Assembly (NCBI GenBank): GCA_948471205.1
Contig: CAOKRT010000014.1
Coordinates: 1-38,167, forward strand
Length of the DNA stretch: 38,167 nucleotides
Reading direction: 5' to 3'
DNA from: an uncultured Oscillospiraceae bacterium
GTDB lineage: Bacteria; Bacillota; Clostridia; Oscillospirales; Acutalibacteraceae
Numbering within the stretch: the stretch's first letter is position 1; each line of letters starts with the position of its first letter. The notes beneath the pieces were generated by a model. The model did no database searches. It was not told the origin of the DNA and was given only the letters and a program-made list of their open reading frames with translations. Both the position numbers and the translations under genes were made by a program. Shown piece after piece: positions 1 to 8,517 of the stretch.

Positions 1-10
1 TTGCTTTCAT
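1..10 (-). CDS. Start of an off-edge gene (first three codons only)
   Basis: On the minus strand an ATG at 8-10 is preceded by GAGGG (18-22) with a 7-nt spacer, a good ribosome site. Only Met-Lys-Ala is inside the window, so the product cannot be named. The dyad and AT-rich DNA at 85-110 probably hold its promoter. Confidence 0.5.
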
Positions 11-86
11 AAATTTTCCCTCATTTTTAGTTTTTGTTTATCTGCCGCAATCGTCTAAATCGCACATCGGAATCACCCCATTTAAA

Positions 87-109
87 ATAGTATTTTATAC
101 CAATACTAT
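87..109. promoter_or_regulatory. 8-bp inverted repeat, candidate operator for the off-edge gene
   Basis: ATAGTATT (87-94) and AATACTAT (102-109) are perfect inverted copies with a 7-nt centre. Read on the minus strand, the centre contains TATAAA, a -10-like hexamer, so a dimeric repressor bound here would block transcription leftwards. No good -35 is visible. This is inference from symmetry and position. Confidence 0.35.
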
Positions 110-175
110 CATAACATAAAAAACGGCAAATAAGAATGAAAATACAAAAATGTAAAGAAAAAATGCAAAAAAGTA

Positions 176-244
176 AATCCCATTAAAATTCAAACAGTTA
201 AAATATACTTAAAGTATGCAAACTGCTTGCATTTTAATGGGATT
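176..244 (-). terminator. Long hairpin downstream of glnS (possible terminator or small palindromic element)
   Basis: Arms at 176-189 and 231-244 are perfect 14-bp inverted copies (AATCCCATTAAAAT). The interior continues to pair imperfectly: CAAaCAGTT (191-199) with AACTGcTTG (221-229), then ATACT/AGTAT around 205-216. On the minus strand the hairpin is followed by TACTTTTTTGC, a weak T-run, and it lies just past the glnS stop. The stem is much longer and more AT-rich than the other terminators here. Confidence 0.5.
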
Positions 245-270
245 ATTACAATTTGGAATTTAATATTCTG

Positions 271-1953
271 TTATTTTTTTACATTAAAGCTGTCACGAAG
301 AGGGACAGTACGGTTAAATACAAGATTTCCGGCGGAAGAATCTGTGTCAACACAGAAATATCCGTTTCTCATAAACTGGAAACGGTCTCCGGGATTTGCA
401 TCAGCAAGGCTCTTTTCACAGTAAGCAGTCACTTTTTTCAGAGAATCCGGGTTAAGATTATCCTCAAAGGAGCTTACACCTTCCTCATTGCTTGGATTAG
501 GTACATTGAAAAGCCTGTCATAAAGACGAACCTCGGCCTTAACATTATCTGTGCAGGAAACCCAATGAATTGTTCCCTTTACTTTTCTGCCGTCCTTACT
601 GTCGCCGCCGAAAGTTTCAGGGTCATAAGTGCAGTGTACGCAGGTTACATTACCGTTTTCATCGGTGTCATAGCCTGTGCAGGTAACAAAATAAGCCTTT
701 ATAAGTCTTACTTCATTGCCGGGGAAGAGACGGAAATATTTTTTAACCGGTTCAATCATAAAGTCGTCTCTTTCAATAAAGATTTCCTTTGAAAATGTCA
801 TTTTGCGTGAACCGTATTCCGGATGATCGGGGTGGTAATCCACTTCAACTTCTTCTGTTTTTCCGTCAGGATAATTATCAATAACAACCTTGAGCGGATC
901 AAGAATTGCCATTGCGCGGGGTGATGTCATATTAAGATCATTTCGTACACAGCTTTCCAGCATTGCAAAATCAATAACACTGTAAGCCTTTGAAACGCCG
1001 ATTCTTTCACAGAAATCACGAATGGCTTCCGGTGTGTAGCCGCGGCGGCGCATACCGCTTATGGTTGCCATTCTCGGATCATTCCAGCCATCTACAATAC
1101 CGTCCTTAACAAGCTGAAGGCATTTACGCTTTGATGTTAAAGTATAGTTTAAATTCATTCTTGCAAATTCGATCTGTCTTGGCTTTTCACCGTCTATGCA
1201 TTCGTTAACAACCCAGTCATAAAGCGGACGGTGATTTTCAAATTCAAGCGAACACAGAGAATGTGTAACCTTTTCACAAGCATCGGAAAGCGGATGTGCA
1301 AAATCATACATTGGATAAACACACCATTTATCGCCTGTTCTGTGATGGTGCGCAAACATAATACGGTAAATGATAGGGTCGCGCATATTCAGGTTTGGAC
1401 TTGCCATATCTATTTTTGCACGGAGTACCTTTGAGCCTTCGGGAAATTCACCGTGTGTCATTCTTGTGAACAAATCAAGATTTTCTTCGATTGAACGGTT
1501 GCGGTAAGGGCTTTCTTTTCCCGGCTCTGTAAGTGTTCCGCGGTATTCACGCTGCTGTTCGGGTGTAAGGTCGCACACAAAGGCTTTTCCTTTTTTTATA
1601 AGTTTAATTGCACACTCATAAAGAAAATCAAAATAGTCCGAAGCGAAATAAAGGTTGTCCCAGTCAAAGCCAAGCCATTTGATGTCTTCTTTTATTGCAT
1701 CTACATATTCTGTATCTTCTTTTGTGGGATTTGTATCATCCAGGCGAAGGTTGCATATACCGCTGTATTTTTCCTTTGCGCCGAAATTAATGCAGATTGC
1801 TTTGGCATGGCCGATATGAAGATAGCCGTTTGGTTCGGGCGGAAAACGTGTCTGCACTCTGGAATAAACGCCATCCTCCAAATCCTTGTCTATAAAATCA
1901 TGTATAAAATTGGAATATTCTTTTACCTCTTCGGCTGTATTGTCCTTAGCCAT
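271..1953 (-). CDS. glnS: Glutaminyl-tRNA synthetase (GlnRS)
   Basis: Class Ic aminoacyl-tRNA synthetase that charges tRNA-Gln directly with glutamine in the cytoplasm (EC 6.1.1.18). The HIGH signature is HIGH at residues 46-49 within [15 protein letters not shown]. The KMSKS-type loop reads TSKRK near residues 272-276, as in bacterial GlnRS. At 560 aa it matches the usual length (E. coli about 554), and the C-terminal beta-barrel anticodon-binding region is present. The start ATG overlaps the gltX stop (TAATG) and has its own AAGGAGG site inside gltX, so the two are co-transcribed and translationally coupled. Many Firmicutes lack GlnRS and make Gln-tRNA through GatCAB. GlnRS is thought to have reached bacteria from eukaryotes by transfer. 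Confidence 0.96.
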   Translation of the reverse strand: MAKDNTAEEVKEYSNFIHDFIDKDLEDGVYSRVQTRFPPEPNGYLHIGHAKAICINFGAKEKYSGICNLRLDDTNPTKEDTEYVDAIKEDIKWLGFDWDNLYFASDYFDFLYECAIKLIKKGKAFVCDLTPEQQREYRGTLTEPGKESPYRNRSIEENLDLFTRMTHGEFPEGSKVLRAKIDMASPNLNMRDPIIYRIMFAHHHRTGDKWCVYPMYDFAHPLSDACEKVTHSLCSLEFENHRPLYDWVVNECIDGEKPRQIEFARMNLNYTLTSKRKCLQLVKDGIVDGWNDPRMATISGMRRRGYTPEAIRDFCERIGVSKAYSVIDFAMLESCVRNDLNMTSPRAMAILDPLKVVIDNYPDGKTEEVEVDYHPDHPEYGSRKMTFSKEIFIERDDFMIEPVKKYFRLFPGNEVRLIKAYFVTCTGYDTDENGNVTCVHCTYDPETFGGDSKDGRKVKGTIHWVSCTDNVKAEVRLYDRLFNVPNPSNEEGVSSFEDNLNPDSLKKVTAYCEKSLADANPGDRFQFMRNGYFCVDTDSSAGNLVFNRTVPLRDSFNVKK

Positions 1954-3614
1954 TATAATTCCTCCTTGTAATGCTTTAATGCGGCGTTAAGCCTGGCTAT
2001 AACTGTTTCCTGTCCGAGAAGGGCAGTTATTGAATATAAATCAGGTGTATTTGTTCTGCCTGTTAGAGCAACACGGATTATTGTTGAAACATCACCCACA
2101 TGTCCTTTAAAGTTTTCGGGGTTCTGCTTGAATTCCTTAACATTGGCCGTGCATCCAAGCGGTTCGCACATATCCTTTATTCTTGCAAACCATGTGTCTT
2201 TGTCATCCGAAAGATTAACGGTGTCAATATATTTTTCAATTACCTTTACTGCAAGTGCAGGTGTTGCATTTCCGCAAAGTGTATAGCAGGGAACAAAGGT
2301 GTCATCATACATATAGCTGATATAATCGGGAATATCGCTCCATTTTGCAATATCCTTGCGGGGCTTTTTGTTTTCACGGTCTATATTCAAAATGGCCGTT
2401 GCCCTGTCTGTATCTTTTGCATATAATTCGGCAAGCTGCGGGCAGTACATTTTTGCCCATTCGTATGAAAGTGCAAATACCTTTTCGGCTTTCATTGTGC
2501 TGATAACGTTTTTGGAAACATCACACAGCTTTGCCATATCAAACAGTGCGCCAGAAACGCTCATTTTTTTCAGATTAAACGGAAAAGCGGATAAATCGGC
2601 ATCTTTATTGGCTCTGCGCCAGTCTTCAAAATTGCTGTTAAGAATGGTGAAAATATATTCGCTGACGCTTTCCTTGGGAAAGCCCTGTTCAACATAATAT
2701 GAAACCGCCGCTTCGGGATCTTTTCTTTTTGACAATTTGCGCTTTCCGCCCTCATCTTCTTTCATAATCGGTGCAATATGGGCATACTTAACAGGTTTAA
2801 ACCCAAGCACTTTGAAAAGCTGAATATGAAGCGGAACGCTTGCAATCCATTCATCACCGCGTATAACATGTGTGGTTCTCATCAGGTGGTCGTCAACCGC
2901 ATGTGCAAAATGATAGGTCGGCACGCCGTCTGCCTTTAACAGTACAACATCAATTACATTTTCAGGCATTTCAATTTTGCCTTTAATCATATCGTCAAAT
3001 ATAATTTTTTTGGCTGTATCTCCCGGTGATTTCAGCCGCAATGTCCATGCCATGCCGTTATCAATGTTTGTTTTTATTTCTTCAAAGCTTAAATTTCTGC
3101 ATTTTGCATATTTTCCGTAATAGCCTTTAATATCTTCTTTTTCCTGTGCTGTGCGGATTTCGTTCAGCGCTGTTTCTGAACAGAAGCAGGGATATGCAAG
3201 CCCCTGAGCAACAAGCGCTTTTGCAAAGGTCTGGTATATTTCAACCCGCTTGCTTTGGGTGTAAGGACCGTAGTTTCCTTTTTCCTCGTTTTCAGAGCAA
3301 ACTCCCTCGTCGGCTGTAATGCCAAAGTAGTTCAGTCCGTCAACAATTGCAAAAACGCCGTCTGCAACCTCCCGTTTTTTATCAGTATCTTCAATTCTTA
3401 AATAAAATATGCCGTTTGTTGAAACCGCGTTCAGTTTTGCTGCGGTTGCGGCATATAATCCGCCGAAGTGGAGATAGCCTGTGGGGCTGGGTGAAAAGCG
3501 CGAAACTCTTGCGCCGTCAGGCAGAGTTCTCTGCGGATAAAGGTTTTCATAATCTTCAGGTGTTTTTGTAATATTTGGAAATAAAAAATCTGCTAATTTC
3601 TGATAATCGCTCAT
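1953..3614 (-). CDS. gltX: Glutamyl-tRNA synthetase (GluRS)
   Basis: Charges tRNA-Glu with glutamate (EC 6.1.1.17). The HIGH-type signature is in [15 protein letters not shown] (about residues 38-52) and the KMSKS loop is KLSKRK at residues 293-298. The protein has 553 aa, longer than the common bacterial GluRS of about 480-500. The extra length seems to lie in an N-terminal extension of about 35 residues before the catalytic fold and in the anticodon-binding half. Being paired with glnS suggests it is a discriminating enzyme that need not charge tRNA-Gln; that is inference. AGGAG lies 12 nt before the ATG at 3612-3614. It is the first gene of the gltX-glnS unit. Confidence 0.95.
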   Translation of the reverse strand: MSDYQKLADFLFPNITKTPEDYENLYPQRTLPDGARVSRFSPSPTGYLHFGGLYAATAAKLNAVSTNGIFYLRIEDTDKKREVADGVFAIVDGLNYFGITADEGVCSENEEKGNYGPYTQSKRVEIYQTFAKALVAQGLAYPCFCSETALNEIRTAQEKEDIKGYYGKYAKCRNLSFEEIKTNIDNGMAWTLRLKSPGDTAKKIIFDDMIKGKIEMPENVIDVVLLKADGVPTYHFAHAVDDHLMRTTHVIRGDEWIASVPLHIQLFKVLGFKPVKYAHIAPIMKEDEGGKRKLSKRKDPEAAVSYYVEQGFPKESVSEYIFTILNSNFEDWRRANKDADLSAFPFNLKKMSVSGALFDMAKLCDVSKNVISTMKAEKVFALSYEWAKMYCPQLAELYAKDTDRATAILNIDRENKKPRKDIAKWSDIPDYISYMYDDTFVPCYTLCGNATPALAVKVIEKYIDTVNLSDDKDTWFARIKDMCEPLGCTANVKEFKQNPENFKGHVGDVSTIIRVALTGRTNTPDLYSITALLGQETVIARLNAALKHYKEEL

Positions 3615-3646
3615 AAATTATGTTTTCTCCTAAAATTAATTAATAT

Positions 3647-3675
3647 ATTATCGCATAAAATATTAAAATATTCAA
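3647..3675 (-). promoter_or_regulatory. Promoter of gltX-glnS
   Basis: On the minus strand TTGAAT (3670-3675) and GATAAT (3647-3652) are separated by exactly 17 nt, about 33 nt upstream of the gltX ATG. This fits a housekeeping sigma-A promoter. Confidence 0.55.
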
Positions 3676-3745
3676 TATATTTGTTATCTTATTTGTTGAA
3701 AAATGGGGGCAATTATGTTAATTTTATAATACAGGGGGTGTTAAA

Positions 3746-3922
3746 ATGGCTTTGCCAAAGGATAATTTTCTGCTTTTAAGCGTTATTAATACAAAATTAA
3801 GGGATTTTTATTCAAACCTGGATGCACTTTGCGAAGACTTGAATGAGGATAAAACAGATATTATTTCAAGACTTTCTTCCGTTGGGTATTCCTATGATGA
3901 AAACTTGAATCAGTTTGTGTAG
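3746..3922 (+). CDS. DUF4250 domain protein (58 aa)
   Basis: A short ORF of 58 codons beginning MALPKDNFLLLSVINTKLRD and ending YDENLNQFV. This pattern (P-K-D-x-x-x-L-L-S-x-x-N-x-K-L-R-D-x-Y, then a Tyr-Asp-Glu ending) matches my recollection of the DUF4250 family of small proteins common in gut Firmicutes. Function is unknown. AGGGGGTG lies 5-6 nt before the ATG. TATAAT at 3725-3730 may be its -10. The next two reading frames follow on the same strand. Confidence 0.8.
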   Translation: MALPKDNFLLLSVINTKLRDFYSNLDALCEDLNEDKTDIISRLSSVGYSYDENLNQFV

Positions 3923-3947
3923 GTAATAAATTTCATAGCGGAGGAAT

Positions 3948-4037
3948 ATGATTGTAGATAACCGTTTTATCCGCCTTAATAATACACAGTATGCTTATGA
4001 TTTAATTGATGATGCATTTGATTTGAAAAGGGATTGA
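3948..4037 (+). CDS. Small ORF of 29 codons, unknown
   Basis: MIVDNRFIRL... runs 29 codons to a TGA at 4035-4037. GGAGG stands only 3 nt before the ATG, closer than usual. The peptide is acidic, with no recognised motif. It ends 1 nt before the ATG of the following acetyltransferase frame. It may be a leader cistron or the remnant of a decayed gene. Confidence 0.3.
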   Translation: MIVDNRFIRLNNTQYAYDLIDDAFDLKRD

Positions 4038-4038
4038 A

Positions 4039-4494
4039 ATGACAGAATTTATTGAAAAGAAAGAGTTAAAGGAAGAAATTTGTAAAAACATTCTTACAGA
4101 GCTTCCCGAATGATTTGCAAAGAAGAATGCTGTTCGCCAATATGCAAAAAACTGCTGCAGAAATCCCTTTTGGGCAGTTTCGGAAAACGGCAAATGGGCT
4201 GGCTTTGCGACGATGAAGGAAACAAGCCGCTATACTGCTGAGATAGAGGTAATAGGTGTGCTGAAAGAATATCAGAACCGAGGTGTGGGAACGGCATTGT
4301 TCAAAAGTTTTTATGTTTTTGCCAAAGAAAAGGGATATGAATTTATTCAGGTTAAGACAGTAAAACAGGGCAAATACAAAACCTACGATTTAACCAATTC
4401 CTTTTATAAAAAGCTTGGGTTCAAAGAACTTGAATGTATAGATGATTTATGGGATAAGAATAATCCCTGCCAAATTTATATTATGACGATTTAA
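4039..4494 (+). pseudogene. GNAT acetyltransferase interrupted by an in-frame TGA
   Basis: ATG 4039 has AAAAGGG 6 nt upstream and opens MTEFIEKKELKEEICKNILT. After ...LPE the 25th codon is TGA (4111-4113), and the same frame then runs open to 4494. Relatives of this GNAT family that I recall have Trp at this point (LPxWF), so the lesion looks like a single TGG to TGA change. The rest is well preserved: the acetyl-CoA loop is NRGVGTALF (Q/R-x-x-G-x-G/A) and the end resembles NPCxI. An internal ATG at 4213 could restart a 93-aa protein that keeps the acetyl-CoA loop but lacks the N-terminal strands. Other Trp codons in the window are TGG, so reassignment of TGA is unlikely. Confidence 0.8.
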
Positions 4495-4511
4495 CAGTAA
4501 AATAAAACACG

Positions 4512-4541
4512 AACGGCGTGGAACTATCCACGCCGTTTTGC
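4512..4541. terminator. Bidirectional terminator
   Basis: AACGGCGTGGA (4512-4522), 4-nt loop, TCCACGCCGTT (4527-4537), then TTTTG. The A-rich left flank supplies a T-run for the minus strand. It lies between two convergent genes. Confidence 0.85.
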
Positions 4542-5342
4542 TTATTTAAGATATTCGGATATTTCTTTACTTTTAACCTTTTCACTGTTATTTTCAACAA
4601 TTCTGCTTATAAAAGAAAGTTTTGTTTTTCGCTTTGTAAGCTTTTCGGTATATTTTGCGGAAAAGGCAATGAATATTGCAAAGATATACGGCATGCCGAG
4701 ATTTGTTTCAAGCAAAGAATTAATAATCATCGGTGCCAGTTTCTGTGCTGCCGTGCCAAGCTCTGCGCTTCTGATTCCGCCAAGGAATAAACCGGCTTCC
4801 CATCCGAACTGAACAAGGATTCCTATAATCAGAAGCCACGGAATGTTAATGCGTTCTTCTTTTTTCTTTCGGGAAATATTCCAAAGAATCAGCAGCAGGT
4901 ATCCAACAAAAAGAATAATTGCCATATAGCCGTGGTAAGAACCTGTGGTGCGCTGAATGGTAATCATATTTTCGCCTGTGCCGAAGGTTTTTGTAATAAG
5001 CGGACAGCATACCCACCAGCCGAGTATCAGCAAGGTCCATTCAAAAAGATTTTTGTCCTTGGAAATCCAAAGCCATATCCATACAAAATTTGTGAAGCCA
5101 TAGCTCATAGACATCCACATAAGCACCCAAAACAGGCTGTGTCCGTCCGATATACTGCGTGAATGGGTTAACAGATGAAAAATCCCGTAATCCACAAGTT
5201 GATAAACGAAGCCGAAGATTATACCCACAATCACCGTGGCATATTTCTTTTTGTAAAGCAGCATACCTGCAAAAACAAGAAGAAAGCCAATGTCAAGCCA
5301 CATATATAATGGGTCAAACACTCTTTGTGCTACAACTTCCAT
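4542..5342 (-). CDS. Multi-pass membrane protein, unknown function
   Basis: I do not recognise the family. From ATG 5342 the protein has 266 aa with about seven hydrophobic segments (around residues 12-30, 35-56, 68-92, 98-117, 131-152, 162-183 and 198-222) and a positively charged C-terminal tail. It is rich in Trp, and W-x-W groups occur in the third and fourth segments. GGAGG is 7 nt before ATG 5342; the Met just before it (5345) would be only 4 nt from the site, and longer starts have no site. It stands alone, convergent with the broken acetyltransferase and divergent from the PAP2 gene. It could be a transporter-like or sensory membrane protein; nothing in the sequence decides. Confidence 0.75.
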   Translation of the reverse strand: MEVVAQRVFDPLYMWLDIGFLLVFAGMLLYKKKYATVIVGIIFGFVYQLVDYGIFHLLTHSRSISDGHSLFWVLMWMSMSYGFTNFVWIWLWISKDKNLFEWTLLILGWWVCCPLITKTFGTGENMITIQRTTGSYHGYMAIILFVGYLLLILWNISRKKKEERINIPWLLIIGILVQFGWEAGLFLGGIRSAELGTAAQKLAPMIINSLLETNLGMPYIFAIFIAFSAKYTEKLTKRKTKLSFISRIVENNSEKVKSKEISEYLK

Positions 5343-5474
5343 CATTCTACCTCCGAAAGATTTTATTCTATAAAAAGATAGTATCATAATGCAAAAATAT
5401 TGTCAATTTAAACTTAATTGTAATAATTGAAAAAGTGTTTTTTGTGTGATAGAATAATAAAGGAGGGGTATTTT

Positions 5475-6296
5475 ATGATTAAATCTTACAAAAATAACAT
5501 CATTATATTTTATACAGCGGCGGCAGTGTCGCTTGTTTTTGCCGCTTTTTTTGATTTGAAAATAGATATATGGCTGAATAATCCCGAAAATGCTTTCAGC
5601 ATATGGTTCTATAACACAGGCGAAATACCGTGCCGCTTTATAATGCCTTTTGCAGGAACGGTAATATATTATGTTGCAGATAAAAATTGGCAGAAAATAG
5701 CAGGATTGCTTGTAAATCTCGGCGGCTCTGCCTATATGGGTACATATATTGCAAAGCATTTTTTTGTAAAGGAAAATCAGCTTGCTTTCGGTATTGTTTA
5801 CGGCATCGGTTTCGGCGTAATGCTTTTGTTGTTCGGCAGGCTTGTAAATATTCCCGAAAAGCTGAAAAAACCGCTTTTCATTCTTGCGTTAACAGGAATA
5901 GCGGTGATGTGTGTGCAGCTTTCGCTTATTGAAGGAATGAAATATCTGTGGGGCAGAATGCGCTTCAGAGATTTGCTTGCACAGGGAAGCTATGATGCTT
6001 TTACACCGTGGTATATGATAAACGGCATAAACGGCAATAAGTCTTTTCCAAGCGGTCATACGGCAGGTGCGGGAATGAGCTATCTTCTTATGCTTGTACC
6101 GTTTGTTTTTGATAAATGGAAAAACAGAAAACAGCTTTGTTTCTGGCTTCCGTGTATTTATACAAGTATTGTTGCGTTTACCAGGCTTGTTATGGGTGCG
6201 CATTATTTAAGCGATGTAACTGTGGGCGGCATTATTAGTTTTTCTGTGGTGCTTATTGCAATAGCAATTCTTGAAAAAAGAAAATGTTTTGAATAA
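5475..6296 (+). CDS. PAP2-family membrane phosphatase
   Basis: A 273-aa type-2 phosphatidic acid phosphatase. The three family motifs are visible: K-x6-R-F in KYLWGRMRFR, PSGHT within KSFPSGHTAGAG, and R-x3-G-x-H-x3-D in TRLVMGAHYLSD. The two His and the Asp form the catalytic site. Six or so membrane segments surround them. Members dephosphorylate lipid phosphates such as phosphatidic acid, phosphatidylglycerophosphate or undecaprenyl pyrophosphate on the outer face of the membrane; the substrate here is unknown. AGGAGGGG precedes ATG 5475 at normal spacing, so the longer upstream frame is not the start. Confidence 0.9.
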   Translation: MIKSYKNNIIIFYTAAAVSLVFAAFFDLKIDIWLNNPENAFSIWFYNTGEIPCRFIMPFAGTVIYYVADKNWQKIAGLLVNLGGSAYMGTYIAKHFFVKENQLAFGIVYGIGFGVMLLLFGRLVNIPEKLKKPLFILALTGIAVMCVQLSLIEGMKYLWGRMRFRDLLAQGSYDAFTPWYMINGINGNKSFPSGHTAGAGMSYLLMLVPFVFDKWKNRKQLCFWLPCIYTSIVAFTRLVMGAHYLSDVTVGGIISFSVVLIAIAILEKRKCFE

Positions 6297-6301
6297 TCTG
6301 A

Positions 6302-6337
6302 AAAAGGCAAAGCTGAAATTCATCAGTTTTGCCTTTT
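6302..6337. terminator. Bidirectional terminator between PAP2 and bile salt hydrolase genes
   Basis: AAAAGGCAAAGCTGA (6302-6316) pairs with TCAGTTTTGCCTTTT (6323-6337) with one G-T pair. It overlaps the last codons of the hydrolase, an economical arrangement for convergent genes. Confidence 0.8.
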
Positions 6338-7300
6338 AATCTGTTGTACTGCAAGAAGCGGATATGTTATCAGCTTGCCGGCATTCAGATTTTCTTTTCG
6401 CATATCAACAGCCGTAATCTGCCTGTTTTCATAAGTGGTGTAATAATAAATTCCTTTATCTGTGTTGCAGCAAGATGTATAAACCGTTAATTCATAAAGA
6501 CCGTTATCCAGTTTTACACAGCCGCGCGGATGTTCAACCGCGTTTGTTATATGAAAAAACTGGCTGATGCTTTCCTCTTCCGAATCATTGCAAACGGAAT
6601 GCATTTTTGTGAAGGCGGCTTTTATAAATCTGGACTGAGAGGATAAATCTCCGGGCAGCCCCAGCGCACCCAGCCCAAGGCTGTATATTTTAAAATCTAT
6701 TTCTTTTGAAAAGTTATTTTCAGGATTTTTGTTTGACAGATGCATATAATTATTCATATTAAACATCTGAAATTCAAACGGCGGATTATTTGTTAAAAGA
6801 CCAAGCGGGTTATCATAAATCATTAAACCTTTTTTTGTCGGTTCAACGGTTAATGCTTTGTTTTTGTCTGCAATAATCCAGTGAAGCGGCGCATTCGGCA
6901 GCGTGCTGCTGAAATCCATATCAATAAGTTGTGTTTCCTTTAAAAGCATTTCTGCTTCAGAAACAGATGAACACTGTGATAAAATCCACGGTATGAATTC
7001 AAACGGAGCAATGTTTCTTTTTTTATCTGAAACATTCTTGCTGTAGTATGCGTTGTATGGGAAATTCAATCCTGCCATTGCCAGTCCTTTTTCGTTTACT
7101 GCATCGTAGTAAAGTGGTTGATTATCGAAAACAGCCGCCATTCCAATCAGTGCATAATGTGTTTCGTTTGTTGGTTCTTCTCGGAAACGAAAAGGGAATT
7201 TCCTTGGTGTTACGGTTACAAGTTCATGATAAGAGCGTTCTATATCAAGTGTTCTTCCGAAATAAAAATCTTTTGTTTTCAGCGTTAATGCCGTGCACAT
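6323..7300 (-). CDS. bsh: Bile salt hydrolase / choloylglycine hydrolase
   Basis: An N-terminal-nucleophile hydrolase of the choloylglycine/penicillin V acylase family (325 aa from this start), which splits glycine or taurine from conjugated bile acids. Catalytic Cys is the residue right after Met in MCTALTLKTKDFYFGRTLDIE. The other active-site residues are in place: Arg and Asp in GRTLDIE, Asn in AGLNFP, Asn in LLTNNPPF, and Arg in GLPGDLSSQSRFI. The YYYTTYENRQITAVDM region is also typical and recalls clostridial CBAH-1. I chose ATG 7300 because the Cys must become residue 1. The best ribosome site (AAAGG, 7314-7318) is better spaced for ATG 7306, which would add Met-Asp and need processing. 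It is divergent from the XRE regulator. Confidence 0.9.
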   Translation of the reverse strand: MCTALTLKTKDFYFGRTLDIERSYHELVTVTPRKFPFRFREEPTNETHYALIGMAAVFDNQPLYYDAVNEKGLAMAGLNFPYNAYYSKNVSDKKRNIAPFEFIPWILSQCSSVSEAEMLLKETQLIDMDFSSTLPNAPLHWIIADKNKALTVEPTKKGLMIYDNPLGLLTNNPPFEFQMFNMNNYMHLSNKNPENNFSKEIDFKIYSLGLGALGLPGDLSSQSRFIKAAFTKMHSVCNDSEEESISQFFHITNAVEHPRGCVKLDNGLYELTVYTSCCNTDKGIYYYTTYENRQITAVDMRKENLNAGKLITYPLLAVQQIKRQN

Positions 7301-7434
7301 ATCCATCATCTGCCTTTGTATAAAAATAAATTTACCCTTGTATTTAGTATTGCAATTTAAGGCATAATTATATGGATTTTCTTAAAAAAACAGCTATGCA
7401 ACCGGCAGTTGACAAATTGAATAGCGTCAGTTGG

Positions 7435-7463
7435 TTGTATTAAATGCAGAAAAAGGCTATAAT
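7435..7463 (+). promoter_or_regulatory. Promoter of the XRE regulator gene
   Basis: TTGTAT (7435-7440), 17-nt spacer, TATAAT (7458-7463), 45 nt before the ATG. A perfect TTGACA at 7409-7414 has no matching -10 at normal distance. Confidence 0.55.
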
Positions 7464-7507
7464 TTTTTTAAACTTGCAAGTAAACATATTGGAAAAGAGG
7501 TTTTATC

Positions 7508-8488
7508 ATGATTTTTGCTGATAAATTAATTAAACTGAGACGGCAAAAGCATTGGTCGCAGGAGGAACTTGCGGAAAGAATGCATGTTACAAGGCAGTCT
7601 GTTTCAAAATGGGAAAGTATGCAGTCCTTGCCGGATTTGGACAGAATTTTACAGCTTTCCGAACTGTTTGGCGTCAGTACAGATTATTTGCTGAAGGATG
7701 AAATAGAAGAGGAGCAGGCAGAGAAAGAAGCAGATAACGGCGGACGCTATGTGTCTGTTCAGGAAGCGGATGATTTTATAGCGGTAAAAAAAGCATCTGC
7801 TGTTCCGATTTCAACGGGCGTTTTTTTATGCATTATTTCACCTATATGTCTTTTAATGCTGGGGGCTTTAAGTGAAAATATTAAAAATTATATTTCAGAA
7901 AATATGGCAGGCGGGCTTGGCATCATTGTTATGTTGGCATTTATTGCGGCAGCGGTTATGATTTTTATTGTCAGCGGTACCAAAACGTCTAAATTTGAAT
8001 ATATGGAAAAGGAAATAATTAAAACGGACTCAAGTATAATAAAAAAAGTAAAATATGAAAAGGAACAGTTTTCAAAAAAGTATATATGGCTTCTCACAAT
8101 CGGCGTTATTCTTTGCATACTGAGCCTTATTCCGATTTTTGTGGGGGCTATGATAGATGAGGACAATGATATTGTTCTGACAGCCTTTCTGTGTATTACA
8201 ATTTTTATTGCAGCGGTGGGAGTAATGGTTTTAACACGTGTAAATATAATTAATAATGCCTACAATATGCTTTTGCAGGAGGGTGATTATTCAAAGGAGA
8301 AGAAAAAACGAAATCCGCTTGTTTCTGTTGTCAGTACAGTTTATTGGCTTACGGCAACGGCCGTTTATTTGATATGGAGTTTTTTGACAAATGATTGGGA
8401 AATAACATGGCTCGTTTTTGTAGTGGCAGGTGTGCTTTTTCCGGCGGTGGCTGCAGTTGTAAATTTAATAGTAAAAAGAAAGCAATAA
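7508..8488 (+). CDS. XRE-family regulator with C-terminal membrane domain
   Basis: A 326-aa protein. The first 65 residues are a Cro/C1-type helix-turn-helix (LRRQKHWSQEELAERMHVTRQSVSKWE...LSELFGVSTDYLL). A charged linker follows, and then about six hydrophobic segments (around residues 97-118, 133-157, 197-217, 222-245, 279-298 and 303-321). A DNA-binding domain tied to a membrane domain suggests that transcription responds to a membrane-level signal; the ligand is unknown. AAGAGG precedes ATG 7508. The gene lies head-to-head with the bile salt hydrolase gene, so control of that gene is possible but unproven. Confidence 0.85.
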   Translation: MIFADKLIKLRRQKHWSQEELAERMHVTRQSVSKWESMQSLPDLDRILQLSELFGVSTDYLLKDEIEEEQAEKEADNGGRYVSVQEADDFIAVKKASAVPISTGVFLCIISPICLLMLGALSENIKNYISENMAGGLGIIVMLAFIAAAVMIFIVSGTKTSKFEYMEKEIIKTDSSIIKKVKYEKEQFSKKYIWLLTIGVILCILSLIPIFVGAMIDEDNDIVLTAFLCITIFIAAVGVMVLTRVNIINNAYNMLLQEGDYSKEKKKRNPLVSVVSTVYWLTATAVYLIWSFLTNDWEITWLVFVVAGVLFPAVAAVVNLIVKRKQ

Positions 8489-8517
8489 AAAAGGCGGACA
8501 TTACTGTCCGTCTTTTT
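8488..8517. terminator. Bidirectional terminator
   Basis: AAAAAGGCGGACA (8488-8500), loop TTAC, TGTCCGTCTTTTT (8505-8517), between the convergent XRE and yhhQ genes. It overlaps both stop codons. Confidence 0.85.

Noticed and set aside
253-792. Open frame antisense to glnS
   Set aside because: It lies wholly inside or opposite the well-supported glnS frame, has no ribosome site, and its translation has no family features. The many similar frames opposite gltX, nanA, gerA and others were dropped for the same reason.
3746-4494. Reassigned TGA (Trp) code, suggested by the in-frame TGA in the acetyltransferase
   Set aside because: TGA ends several genes here (for example queL and nanE) and Trp is TGG throughout, so a single nonsense change is simpler.
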